Shown here: one piece after another, positions 1-6,217 of the stretch
Layout: each line of letters begins with the position of its first letter
Numbering within the stretch: the first letter of the stretch is position 1
Assembly (NCBI GenBank): GCA_964458015.1
Contig: CAYWGR010000210.1
Coordinates: 1-8,736 of the forward strand
Length of the DNA: 8,736 nucleotides
Direction: 5' to 3'
From: CAYWGR01 sp964458015
GTDB lineage: Bacteria; Planctomycetota; Planctomycetia; Pirellulales; Thermoguttaceae
The notes under the pieces: model-generated
What the model saw: only the letters and a program-made list of their open reading frames with translations
Database searches by the model: none
Told to the model about the DNA's origin: nothing
Position numbers and translations under genes: made by a program

Positions 1-1147
1 TGGAGCTAAACGGCAGCGGCGTTAAACGCTGGAGCCAGGGCAACCGGTCGGCAAAGGGGACATATTCGCCGAACATGACCAGATGCATTTTGTCGTAACG
101 GCCCAGCAGTTTGCCTTCGCGCGAAACATGAGCGGCCGAATTGTAGCATTCGACGCCCTTGGGACTAAAGTGGTTCACATCGACGCCCAACAACAGCGGT
201 GTGCCCAGCGATTGGGCCAACTGGGCCATTTCCGACATGTTTCGTTCGGCAATTGTCGGGAGCCATTCGCGGAACTCGGCTTCGGTGCCGGGAAATTCCG
301 CGGGCTTCGCGGCCTCGGGATCGAAAGTGACGAGCGAATCGAGAAACATGGTCTCGGGCCAGACGAGCAGATCGAGATGCTGCGTTTTTTCGACGGCCTC
401 GCGCGAAAGGTCGTAGTATTCCTTGAAAATGCGATCTTTCATGCCGGGATCGTGCCGCATATTGATGTCGATGGAGCCTTGGATCAAAGCGATGCGAGGG
501 CCGGCCGAAAGAAGGATGCCGTCCATGCGAAAATGACCATAAAGCAGCACGGCGATAAACATTAAAACGGCCGGGATCAGCGGCCAGTAATGGCGGCGTG
601 CATCGTTGCATGGAATCATTCGGGCCAGCGATGCGGCAACGAACATGACGACGAAACCGACACCGTAATCGCCCGCCAAATCAGAAATTTGGATCAATTT
701 GATCCAGCGATATTGCGTATGGCCGAGGTTCCCCATGCTCATACCGGTCAGCAGATGGGCGCGGGCCAATTCCAAGCCGGCCCAAATCACCGGGGCCGCC
801 AAGATGACGGGAATGTGCATCTGGTGGACCGCCACGCGCGCAAGACCGACGAATGTCGGTAAATAGAAGGCGAAATAGAACGACAGGGCGACCCAGCCGA
901 TGCTTGTTGCGGGATCGGGCAGCCGCAGCCAATGGAGGGCAGCCATCCAGAAACAGAAGCCTGCCAGTGCGAGAACCAGATAAGGTCGCCGGCCCGGCAA
1001 TGTTTCAAGACGAATCAGCAGAACCCAGGGGATAGGGGCAAGCCAAGCCAAGGGCCACCAGTCCAAGGGCGGGAGTGCTGCCCAGAGCAGAACTGCGCCC
1101 AAAAAGGCCATCATCCATGAATTTTTGGCGGCAATAGGATGCATCAT
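1..1147 (-). CDS. lnt: Apolipoprotein N-acyltransferase, 3' end cut by the window edge
   Basis: Lnt transfers the third acyl chain to the N-terminal cysteine of lipoproteins in the inner membrane, the last step of lipoprotein maturation. A minus-strand frame is open from the ATG at 1147 to the window edge, giving 382 residues; E. coli Lnt has about 512. The first ~220 residues are hydrophobic, with several likely membrane helices. A nitrilase-fold (C-N hydrolase) domain then begins around ALIQGSIDINM. The catalytic glutamate is E265 in LLVWPETMF, and the lysine is K353 in YDKMHLVMFGEYVPFADRLPW. The nucleophilic cysteine lies beyond the edge. The start is bounded by an in-frame TAA, 13 bp below the stop of the upstream amidotransferase gene, so the two are probably co-transcribed. 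A second ATG follows directly at 1144. No Shine-Dalgarno sequence is evident. The family call rests on seen motifs; intactness cannot be judged. Confidence 0.95.
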   Translation of the reverse strand, partial: MMHPIAAKNSWMMAFLGAVLLWAALPPLDWWPLAWLAPIPWVLLIRLETLPGRRPYLVLALAGFCFWMAALHWLRLPDPATSIGWVALSFYFAFYLPTFVGLARVAVHQMHIPVILAAPVIWAGLELARAHLLTGMSMGNLGHTQYRWIKLIQISDLAGDYGVGFVVMFVAASLARMIPCNDARRHYWPLIPAVLMFIAVLLYGHFRMDGILLSAGPRIALIQGSIDINMRHDPGMKDRIFKEYYDLSREAVEKTQHLDLLVWPETMFLDSLVTFDPEAAKPAEFPGTEAEFREWLPTIAERNMSEMAQLAQSLGTPLLLGVDVNHFSPKGVECYNSAAHVSREGKLLGRYDKMHLVMFGEYVPFADRLPWLQRLTPLPFSS

Positions 1148-1160
1148 CCAATGATTGTGC

Positions 1161-1748
1161 TTATTTTTTTACCTGGAGAAAGCGTTCTAGGATGGTTGTT
1201 CCGCAGGCGGTCAGGAAGCTTTCGGGATGGAATTGGAGGCCGAACAAGGGGAAACGCTGGTGGCGGATGCCCATGATCTCGCGGGTGCCGTCGGGGGCGT
1301 CGCTCCAGGCGCTGACGTCGAATTCCTTGGGGAGTGTGTCGGGCTGAATCAGCAGGCTGTGGTAGCGGGTGGCGGTGAAGGGGTTTTCCAACCCCTCGAA
1401 AAGGCCGCGGTTGTCGTGATGGATTTGGTCGGTTTTTCCGTGCATCAACCGGCCGGCCCGGACGATTTTGGCGCCGAAGGCTTGGCCGATCGACTGATGT
1501 CCCAGGCAGACGCCCAGCAGGGGAATGCGGCCCGCGAACCGCTGGATGCAGGCGACCGAAATGCCCGCTTCGTCGGGCGTGCAGGGGCCGGGAGAGACGA
1601 TCAAGTGCGAGGGTTTTCGGGCTTCGATCTCGTCGAGCGTGATTTGATCGTTCCGATGGACCTGTAGGTCGAGCGATGGGTCGATTTCGCCCAGCCGTTG
1701 CACGAGGTTATAGGTGAAGGAATCGTAGTTGTCGATCAAGAGGATCAT
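1161..1748 (-). CDS. pabA: Aminodeoxychorismate/anthranilate synthase glutamine amidotransferase subunit (PabA/TrpG)
   Basis: This is a class I glutamine amidotransferase of 195 residues. It releases ammonia from glutamine and passes it to a chorismate-using partner to make aminodeoxychorismate (folate) or anthranilate (tryptophan). The N-terminus MILLIDNYDSFTYNLVQ is the family hallmark. PGPCTP is at residues 53-58, the nucleophile C81 is in GVCLGHQ, MHGK is at 102-105, and H174 and E176 in HPES complete the triad. The frame could start nine codons earlier at 1775, but the family N-terminus begins at the ATG at 1748. TrpG and PabA cannot be separated by sequence alone. Many bacteria use one protein for both, and no trpE or pabB is in view. 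Overall it resembles the Bacillus PabA type. The gene is followed by lnt, an unrelated function, in an apparent two-gene unit. Confidence 0.95.
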   Translation of the reverse strand: MILLIDNYDSFTYNLVQRLGEIDPSLDLQVHRNDQITLDEIEARKPSHLIVSPGPCTPDEAGISVACIQRFAGRIPLLGVCLGHQSIGQAFGAKIVRAGRLMHGKTDQIHHDNRGLFEGLENPFTATRYHSLLIQPDTLPKEFDVSAWSDAPDGTREIMGIRHQRFPLFGLQFHPESFLTACGTTILERFLQVKK

Positions 1749-1796
1749 GGGAAAACTCACGTGGGAGACGAACATACGGATATCGGGTAATTCTAC

Positions 1797-1844
1797 CGGA
1801 TCGGCTTGATTCTGACCATACGACCGGGCGGGGTGGCCGATCCG
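1797..1844. promoter_or_regulatory. Inverted repeat in the divergent pabA / sigma factor promoter region
   Basis: Two perfect 9-base arms, CGGATCGGC at 1797-1805 and GCCGATCCG at 1836-1844, are separated by 30 bases. A direct repeat GAAGTCG follows at 1848-1854 and 1863-1869. The block lies between the start of the minus-strand pabA (1748) and the plus-strand sigma gene (1894), so it could be an operator or two half-sites for either transcript. Use as an operator is inference. The arms are far apart for a simple terminator, and no T tract follows. Confidence 0.4.
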
Positions 1845-1893
1845 AAGGAAGTCGGCTAAACTGAAGTCGTTGCCAAGGATTGGGTAAAAAAGA

Positions 1894-2601
1894 TTGCCGT
1901 CCCCGGGAATTGTCGTGTCTGTTAGCGAATCCGCTGCCCGCCGATATGCATTGGACCCCGACGTTCGGCTGATGCTGGACGTGCGTGAGGGGAGTGCGGC
2001 TGCCTTTGAGGAATTGGTGTTGCGCTATCAGGGGCGTTTGCTGACGGTTCTGCGGCATCTTGTGGGCAACCGGGAGCAGGCCGAGGATCTTGCCCAGGAA
2101 GTATTTTTGCGGGTATATCGCGCCCGGGAAAGCTATGTTCCGGAAGCGAAATTTTCAACGTGGCTTTTTGCGATAGCCCACAATGCAGCAGCCAATGCAA
2201 GGCGGAGCCAGTCGCGCCGTCATGAAACGACGCTTGGCGCGCGTGACAGCGGGCCGATGGGGGCAAGGCCCTTCGAGAAAATGCTCTTGGCCAGCAGCGG
2301 CCAGATGCCTGCCCGGCAGTTAGCCAAGGCCGAAATGCGAGAAATCGTGCTAATGGCGTTGGAATCGCTGAGCGAGCGGCAACGGATGGCCGTTTTGTTG
2401 AGCAAATTCGAAGAGATGAGCTACGCCGAGATAGCGGCGGTGATGGAGATGTCGCCCCAGGCGATCAAGTCGTTGCTTTCGCGGGCACGGGAGAACCTTC
2501 GCGATGTGTTGTTGCCTTATATGGAGCATGGCGAACGTCCGGCTTCGTCGGGCGAGGCGGTTGATAGCTCGCCGTCGCTTATGGAAGGGGATCTGCAATG
2601 A
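1894..2601 (+). CDS. ECF-type RNA polymerase sigma factor (sigma-70 family)
   Basis: This 235-residue sigma factor of the extracytoplasmic function class would direct RNA polymerase to a regulon. Region 2 spans about residues 38-108, with AFEELVLRYQGRLL, the core-binding and -10 segment EQAEDLAQEVFLRVYR, and STWLFAIAHNAAANARR. Region 4 spans about 148-205, with LSERQRMAVLLSKFEEMSYAEIAAVM and the helix-turn-helix ending SPQAIKSLLSRARENLR. Regions 1 and 3 are absent, as expected for ECF factors. The linker of about 40 residues is on the long side. The best reading is a TTG start at 1894; a GTG at 1915 is the alternative, and neither has a well-placed Shine-Dalgarno sequence. The stop overlaps the next start as ATGA, which implies translational coupling with the anti-sigma-like gene. 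The ECF subgroup cannot be assigned by eye. Confidence 0.93.
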   Translation: MPSPGIVVSVSESAARRYALDPDVRLMLDVREGSAAAFEELVLRYQGRLLTVLRHLVGNREQAEDLAQEVFLRVYRARESYVPEAKFSTWLFAIAHNAAANARRSQSRRHETTLGARDSGPMGARPFEKMLLASSGQMPARQLAKAEMREIVLMALESLSERQRMAVLLSKFEEMSYAEIAAVMEMSPQAIKSLLSRARENLRDVLLPYMEHGERPASSGEAVDSSPSLMEGDLQ

Positions 2602-4052
2602 CAACGAATGATGCCCCACGGCCATCGCAGATGCCCACGGATGAACAGTTGACTTCGTATTTAGACGGCGAGTTGGATATCGAACAGCGCCGCGGCATCG
2701 AGGAATTGCTTGCCTCGAATGCGGATGTGCGGCGTCGGGTTCAAGAGATGGAGCGGACTTGGGATTTGTTGGATGGTTTGGACGCCGCGCCGGTGGGAGA
2801 TCAATTTGCACAAAGCACGCTTGAGATGGTGGCATTAGCGGCGCGCGACGATGTGGGACAAATTGCGCAACAAACGCCTGTGTACCGATGTTTTCGCGTA
2901 TTGGGGCTGGCGGCAATCGTGTTGATGACTGCGGCCCTTGGTTTTGCGGCTGTTCTTCTGTTTCGGCCCGATCCGAACCGTCAGCTATTGGATGATTTGT
3001 TCCTGCTGGAACATTTCGACCAGTATCGACAGGTCGGCGACATCGAATTTTTGCGAATGCTTCGGAAGGAAAAGCTTTTTTTAAGCGGCAATACCGGAGT
3101 CTCGGAGAATGAGGCATCCGGTGCGAATGAGCCACGGGAGCGACGGTTGCAGCGTATCCAGAGCATGAGCCCTAGCCAATTGGAAGAAATCGTTCGTTTG
3201 CAAGAACGATTCGGCTATTTGGACGTGCGCCAACAACAAAAATTGCGACGGCTGGATCAAGAATTTCAGAAAGCGACAGACTCGCAGCAGTTGCTTCCGA
3301 TCATGGGTCGTTATTGCCAATGGTTGAAGGCGTTTTCCTCATATACGCGGGCCGAATTGGCGGAAATGAATGCGGTCGAGCGGCTTAAAGCGGTTAAAAA
3401 ACGGCTCGATGATCAGGCTCGGGAGCAGCGTCAGCGCGTCAGCGAAAAAGACTTGGAGACATTGCGCGCCTGGGTTCGCGATTGTGCCGAGCGCTACGAG
3501 GCACAATACTTGAAAACGATGAGCAGCCAGCAGCGGAAAAAGTATGCGGACCTTTCTCCGGCTGAGCGGCAGCGTTGGATGTTCTGGCAATTGATGCAGG
3601 CGACGGCCACCGGTAAGGCCACTTCGCTTTTGACGGTTGCCGACCTTGCGAGGCTTCGCATGGACCTGAGCCCTGAGTTGCGGAAGCAGCTAGATGCGAT
3701 CCCGGCGACGAAGCAGTGGCCCCTGGTGGCTGCTTGGCTGCGCCATCTTATGAAGCAGCATCTAGGAGGCAAGCCGGAGCAGAGGCCTGCCGTGAAAATC
3801 GACGATGAACAGCTCGTTCAATTCTTCGAGCATCAACTGAGCGATCAGGAACGGGATCGACTGTTGAGCCTGCCGGGCGAAGAAATGCAGCGCGAGTTGC
3901 AGCGGCTTTATCGAATGCGGCTAGAAGGGGGGGGGCGCCGTCCCGAGGGCCCGAAACACGGGAAGCAATCGGGGGCGGACCGGGCGGCAACGAAAAAAAG
4001 CGAGCGAGCGGCAAAAACAGACGCCAAGGCGGTTCCCAAGAAAAAACCCTGA
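2598..4052 (+). CDS. Putative anti-sigma factor with one membrane helix and a large charged repetitive C-terminal region
   Basis: The protein has 484 residues. Residues 15-62 (DEQLTSYLDGELDIEQRRGI onward) match the style of anti-sigma N-termini, but the zinc-binding His-x3-Cys-x2-Cys motif is absent. A single hydrophobic helix lies at about 101-122 (LGLAAIVLMTAALGFAAVLLF), so the N-terminus should be cytoplasmic and the rest outside. The outer part is almost wholly helical and charged. Short related units recur at about 210-243, 308-333, 357-386 and 414-440 in the pattern [QE]xR..L..L......W/L, for example MSSQQRKKYADLSPAERQRW and LSDQERDRLLSLPGEEMQ. The last 40 residues are rich in Lys and Arg. 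The ATGA overlap with the sigma gene supports a sigma/anti-sigma pair; that function is inferred. A run of nine G lies near the 3' end at 3927-3935. Confidence 0.75.
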   Translation: MTTNDAPRPSQMPTDEQLTSYLDGELDIEQRRGIEELLASNADVRRRVQEMERTWDLLDGLDAAPVGDQFAQSTLEMVALAARDDVGQIAQQTPVYRCFRVLGLAAIVLMTAALGFAAVLLFRPDPNRQLLDDLFLLEHFDQYRQVGDIEFLRMLRKEKLFLSGNTGVSENEASGANEPRERRLQRIQSMSPSQLEEIVRLQERFGYLDVRQQQKLRRLDQEFQKATDSQQLLPIMGRYCQWLKAFSSYTRAELAEMNAVERLKAVKKRLDDQAREQRQRVSEKDLETLRAWVRDCAERYEAQYLKTMSSQQRKKYADLSPAERQRWMFWQLMQATATGKATSLLTVADLARLRMDLSPELRKQLDAIPATKQWPLVAAWLRHLMKQHLGGKPEQRPAVKIDDEQLVQFFEHQLSDQERDRLLSLPGEEMQRELQRLYRMRLEGGGRRPEGPKHGKQSGADRAATKKSERAAKTDAKAVPKKKP

Positions 4053-4056
4053 CGGT

Positions 4057-4072
4057 ACAATGCCGCCATTGT
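4057..4072. promoter_or_regulatory. Short perfect inverted repeat upstream of the methyltransferase gene
   Basis: ACAATG at 4057-4062 and CATTGT at 4067-4072 form perfect 6-base arms around CCGC. The repeat lies 4 bases after the stop of the anti-sigma-like gene and 21 bases before the methyltransferase ATG. TACAAT at 4056-4061 could be a -10 element, though no convincing -35 was found. No T tract follows, so it is a weak terminator candidate; an operator or mRNA hairpin is equally possible. Confidence 0.35.
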
Positions 4073-4081
4073 GTTCTAAAA

Positions 4082-4087
4082 AAAGGA
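4082..4087 (+). promoter_or_regulatory. Ribosome binding site of the methyltransferase gene
   Basis: AAAGGA ends six bases before the ATG at 4094, a normal Shine-Dalgarno spacing. It supports this start and stands out because both sigma genes in the window lack such a site. Confidence 0.6.
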
Positions 4088-4093
4088 TAAGGC

Positions 4094-5035
4094 ATGTCGC
4101 TACGCATCGATCGATTACATCATGGTGATTGCATCGCCGGAATGAAGGAACTGGATGCCGGGGTGGTGGATTTGGCTTTTGCGGATCCGCCGTTCAATAT
4201 CGGCTACGAATACGATGCTTACGACGACCGATTGGATAGTGAGAAGTATCTCGATTGGTGCCAAGAGTGGACGGCGGAAGTGGTTCGGGTGTTGAAGCCC
4301 AACGGAACGTTTTGGCTGGCCATCGGCGACGAATATGCGGCCGAATTGAAGGTGATGCTCCAGAAAGAGCATGGGCTATGCTGCCGCAGTTGGGTTGTGT
4401 GGTACTACACGTTCGGTGTGAACTGTAAGTTCAAGTTCAGCCGTTCCCATGCTCATTTGTTCCACATGGTCAAGGATCCGAAGGAGTTCACGTTCAACGT
4501 GGAGTCGATTCGCGTGCCCTCGGCCCGTCAATTGGTCTACGGCGACAACCGCGCGAATCCCAAGGGGCGGCTGCCGGATGACACCTGGATTTTGCGTCCG
4601 CAGGATTTGCCCGAGGGCTTTCAGCCGGATGAAAACACGTGGTATTTTCCCCGGGTATGCGGGACATTCAAAGAGCGTGCGGGCTGGCACGGCTGTCAAA
4701 TGCCCGAGCAACTGCTGGGGAGAATTATCCGGGCATGCAGCAACGAGGGCGATCTTGTGTTGGATCCGTTCGGCGGCAGTGGTACGACGCTGGCCGTGGC
4801 GAAGAAACTTGGCCGGCGTTTTCTCGGATATGAACTGTCCAAGGAGTATTCCGCGCGGATTCATGAACGATTGTCGGAGATTCAGCCGGGCGATCCGCTG
4901 GACGGCGCCGCGGAACCATTGGCCAGCGCTCCGAATACCGCGAACGGCCGGCGATTAGAAGATCGCATTGCGGCCGTCTCGAAGAAATCCACTGGCCGAA
5001 AGAAGGCAAACACGCGGCAAAAGGACTTGCTTTAG
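4094..5035 (+). CDS. Orphan beta-class DNA methyltransferase, probably N6-adenine
   Basis: This is a 313-residue site-specific DNA methyltransferase using S-adenosylmethionine. The catalytic motif IV, DPPF at residues 31-34, comes first. It is followed by GTFWLAIGDEYAAELK (about 71-86) and a central region with RSWVVWYYTFGVNCKFKF and SARQLVYGDNRANPKGRLPDDTW that may read the target. MPEQLLGRIIRACSNEGD (motif X-like) and the AdoMet-binding motif I, DPFGGSGTT at 224-232, come next, then GYELSKEY. Motif IV before motif I is the beta-class order, shared with CcrM and HinfI. DPPF rather than SPPY favours adenine N6 over cytosine N4. The last ~50 residues form a low-complexity, Lys/Arg-rich tail. 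No restriction nuclease or specificity subunit is adjacent, so it looks solitary. The target sequence cannot be told from the protein. It is on the same strand as the genes before it, with a 41-base gap. Confidence 0.92.
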   Translation: MSLRIDRLHHGDCIAGMKELDAGVVDLAFADPPFNIGYEYDAYDDRLDSEKYLDWCQEWTAEVVRVLKPNGTFWLAIGDEYAAELKVMLQKEHGLCCRSWVVWYYTFGVNCKFKFSRSHAHLFHMVKDPKEFTFNVESIRVPSARQLVYGDNRANPKGRLPDDTWILRPQDLPEGFQPDENTWYFPRVCGTFKERAGWHGCQMPEQLLGRIIRACSNEGDLVLDPFGGSGTTLAVAKKLGRRFLGYELSKEYSARIHERLSEIQPGDPLDGAAEPLASAPNTANGRRLEDRIAAVSKKSTGRKKANTRQKDLL

Positions 5036-5548
5036 ACAGTTTATTGGAAGTGTCTAATCAAACCATAACATTTGGTTTCTACACTCCGGTTCTGGAGCCG
5101 GCTTGCCGTTTCCTGAAGAGACGCATCTTTTGTGTGCATCTTTTGCTCTCTGCCTAGACTGCCAAAAATGTTTTTTTAGCGCAGTTGCGGCTTCTATTTT
5201 GTAACGAATGGCAAGAGTTTCATTCCCGCGGCAACCTACTTTGGAAGGTTTTTAGCGTGCAGGGTGGAGGATGGGTAGTCGCAACTCATTATGAAAAAAG
5301 CACTTGCACAGATTGACATGCGTTCAGTATTGGAAGGTTTTTGGAAGCTGTTGGTTTGGCACGGGAGTTGCATTTGTAGAGAGACGTCTGAGATCGCGAG
5401 GTCAGGACTTTTTTCTAGTACCGAAGACGGGGTGGCTGGGTTTCGATAGCCTCTTTGCGTAAAATTCGGGCAAAAGAAGTTCGGGCCGCGTGGTATTTCG
5501 GATCCAATTACGCTTTTTTTACTAGGGACCGAACTCTTTTCCACACGG
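5036..5548. other. Gene-free region of about 510 bp upstream of the second sigma factor
   Basis: No convincing gene was seen on either strand. The region is more A/T-rich than its surroundings. It holds an imperfect hairpin at 5086-5101 (CCGGTTC with GAGCCGG), a 10-base direct repeat GCATCTTTTG at 5123-5132 and 5136-5145, and a 13-base direct repeat TTGGAAGGTTTTT at 5241-5253 and 5330-5342. A TTGACA at 5313-5318 resembles a -35 element, but no good -10 lies 16-18 bases downstream. The region probably carries the end of the methyltransferase transcript and the promoter and leader of the sigma operon. Confidence 0.6.
5241..5342. repeat. 13-bp direct repeat pair upstream of the second sigma operon
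   Basis: TTGGAAGGTTTTT occurs identically at 5241-5253 and 5330-5342, 89 bases apart. The core TTGGAAG recurs at 5341 and 5044. The copies could be paired binding sites for a regulator of the sigma operon about 200 bases downstream; that role is inference, and chance recurrence in A/T-rich DNA is possible for the short core. Confidence 0.45.
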
Positions 5549-6208
5549 ATGCGTATCAAAATGAACGGCACGATTGAACACCGACGACTGCGTGCCTGTA
5601 GTCCGAACCCTTTGGTTGCTTGGACCGACGAGAAGCTCATGTTGAGTTATCGTTCGGAGCGAGACGGCCGGGTGTTTGAAGAACTGGTTCATCGCTATGA
5701 AAAGGAGCTGTTCGGCTATCTGCGACATTACTTGGGTAATGCGGAAATGGCCGACGACGTCTTCCAACAGACGTTTCTCCAGGTTCATTTGAAGTGCGAC
5801 CAGTTCGAGCCGGGGCGTAAAGTGCGGCCTTGGCTATACACCGTGGCCACCAACCTGGCGATCGACTACCGGCGACACAACCGTCGGCATCGCATGGGCA
5901 GCCTCGATCGTGTCTGTACGAGAAACGTCGATGAGGAATCCGTGGCGATGGTCGGGCTGTTGGGCGGTGCGGAAAGCACGCCTGCCGACAACGCGGAATC
6001 CGCTGAACAGTGCGAGGCGCTTCGTCGGGCCATCCAGGAATTGCCTGAGTTATCGAGGCAAGTAGTGACGCTCGTGTACTTCCAGGGGTTGAAATACCGT
6101 GAAGCGGCTCAAATCCTGGGAGTGCCGGTCGGAACGGTGAAAAGCCGGCTGCATGTCGCGATGCTCAAGCTTACGGAAACGCTTTCGCACGTGAACCTGC
6201 CAAACTGA
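5549..6208 (+). CDS. Second ECF-type RNA polymerase sigma factor
   Basis: This 219-residue ECF sigma factor belongs to a different subtype from the one at 1894. Region 2 lies at about 43-111: VFEELVHRYEKELFGYLRHYLGN, then AEMADDVFQQTFLQVHLK and RPWLYTVATNLAIDYRRHNRR. Region 4 is at about 155-208: AIQELPELSRQVVTLVYFQGLKYREAAQILGVPVGTVKSRLH, a textbook helix-turn-helix. The linker (about 112-154) is acidic and alanine-rich. The ATG at 5549 is used, with another ATG four codons later. No Shine-Dalgarno sequence precedes either. The stop is nine bases before the ATG of the next gene, so the pair is very likely one unit. A promoter in the long upstream gap is expected but not identified. The regulon is unknown. 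Confidence 0.93.
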   Translation: MRIKMNGTIEHRRLRACSPNPLVAWTDEKLMLSYRSERDGRVFEELVHRYEKELFGYLRHYLGNAEMADDVFQQTFLQVHLKCDQFEPGRKVRPWLYTVATNLAIDYRRHNRRHRMGSLDRVCTRNVDEESVAMVGLLGGAESTPADNAESAEQCEALRRAIQELPELSRQVVTLVYFQGLKYREAAQILGVPVGTVKSRLHVAMLKLTETLSHVNLPN

Positions 6209-6217
6209 TTGAGAATT

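Noticed and set aside
165..611. Minus-strand open frame of 148 codons, and the plus-strand frame at 83-565
   Set aside because: Both overlap the lnt frame, which carries all the family motifs and remains open across the whole region.
1227..1667. Plus-strand open frame of 146 codons
   Set aside because: It is antisense to the clear pabA-type gene and shows no recognisable domain.
2350..3135. Minus-strand open frame of 261 codons
   Set aside because: It is antisense to the first sigma gene and its partner, its composition (Arg, Pro, His, Ser) is that of a shadow frame, and no family motif is present.
4376..4958. Overlapping frames on both strands inside the methyltransferase gene (4376-4864 minus, 4449-4958 plus)
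   Set aside because: They are shadows of a gene with intact catalytic motifs.
5313..5341. Standard sigma-70 promoter using TTGACA at 5313
   Set aside because: At 17-base spacing the -10 position reads GGTTTT, which does not match.
5236..5640. Minus-strand open frame of 134 codons in the gap before the second sigma gene
   Set aside because: It overlaps the sigma gene start, has no motif, no ribosome site and a composition typical of noncoding DNA.
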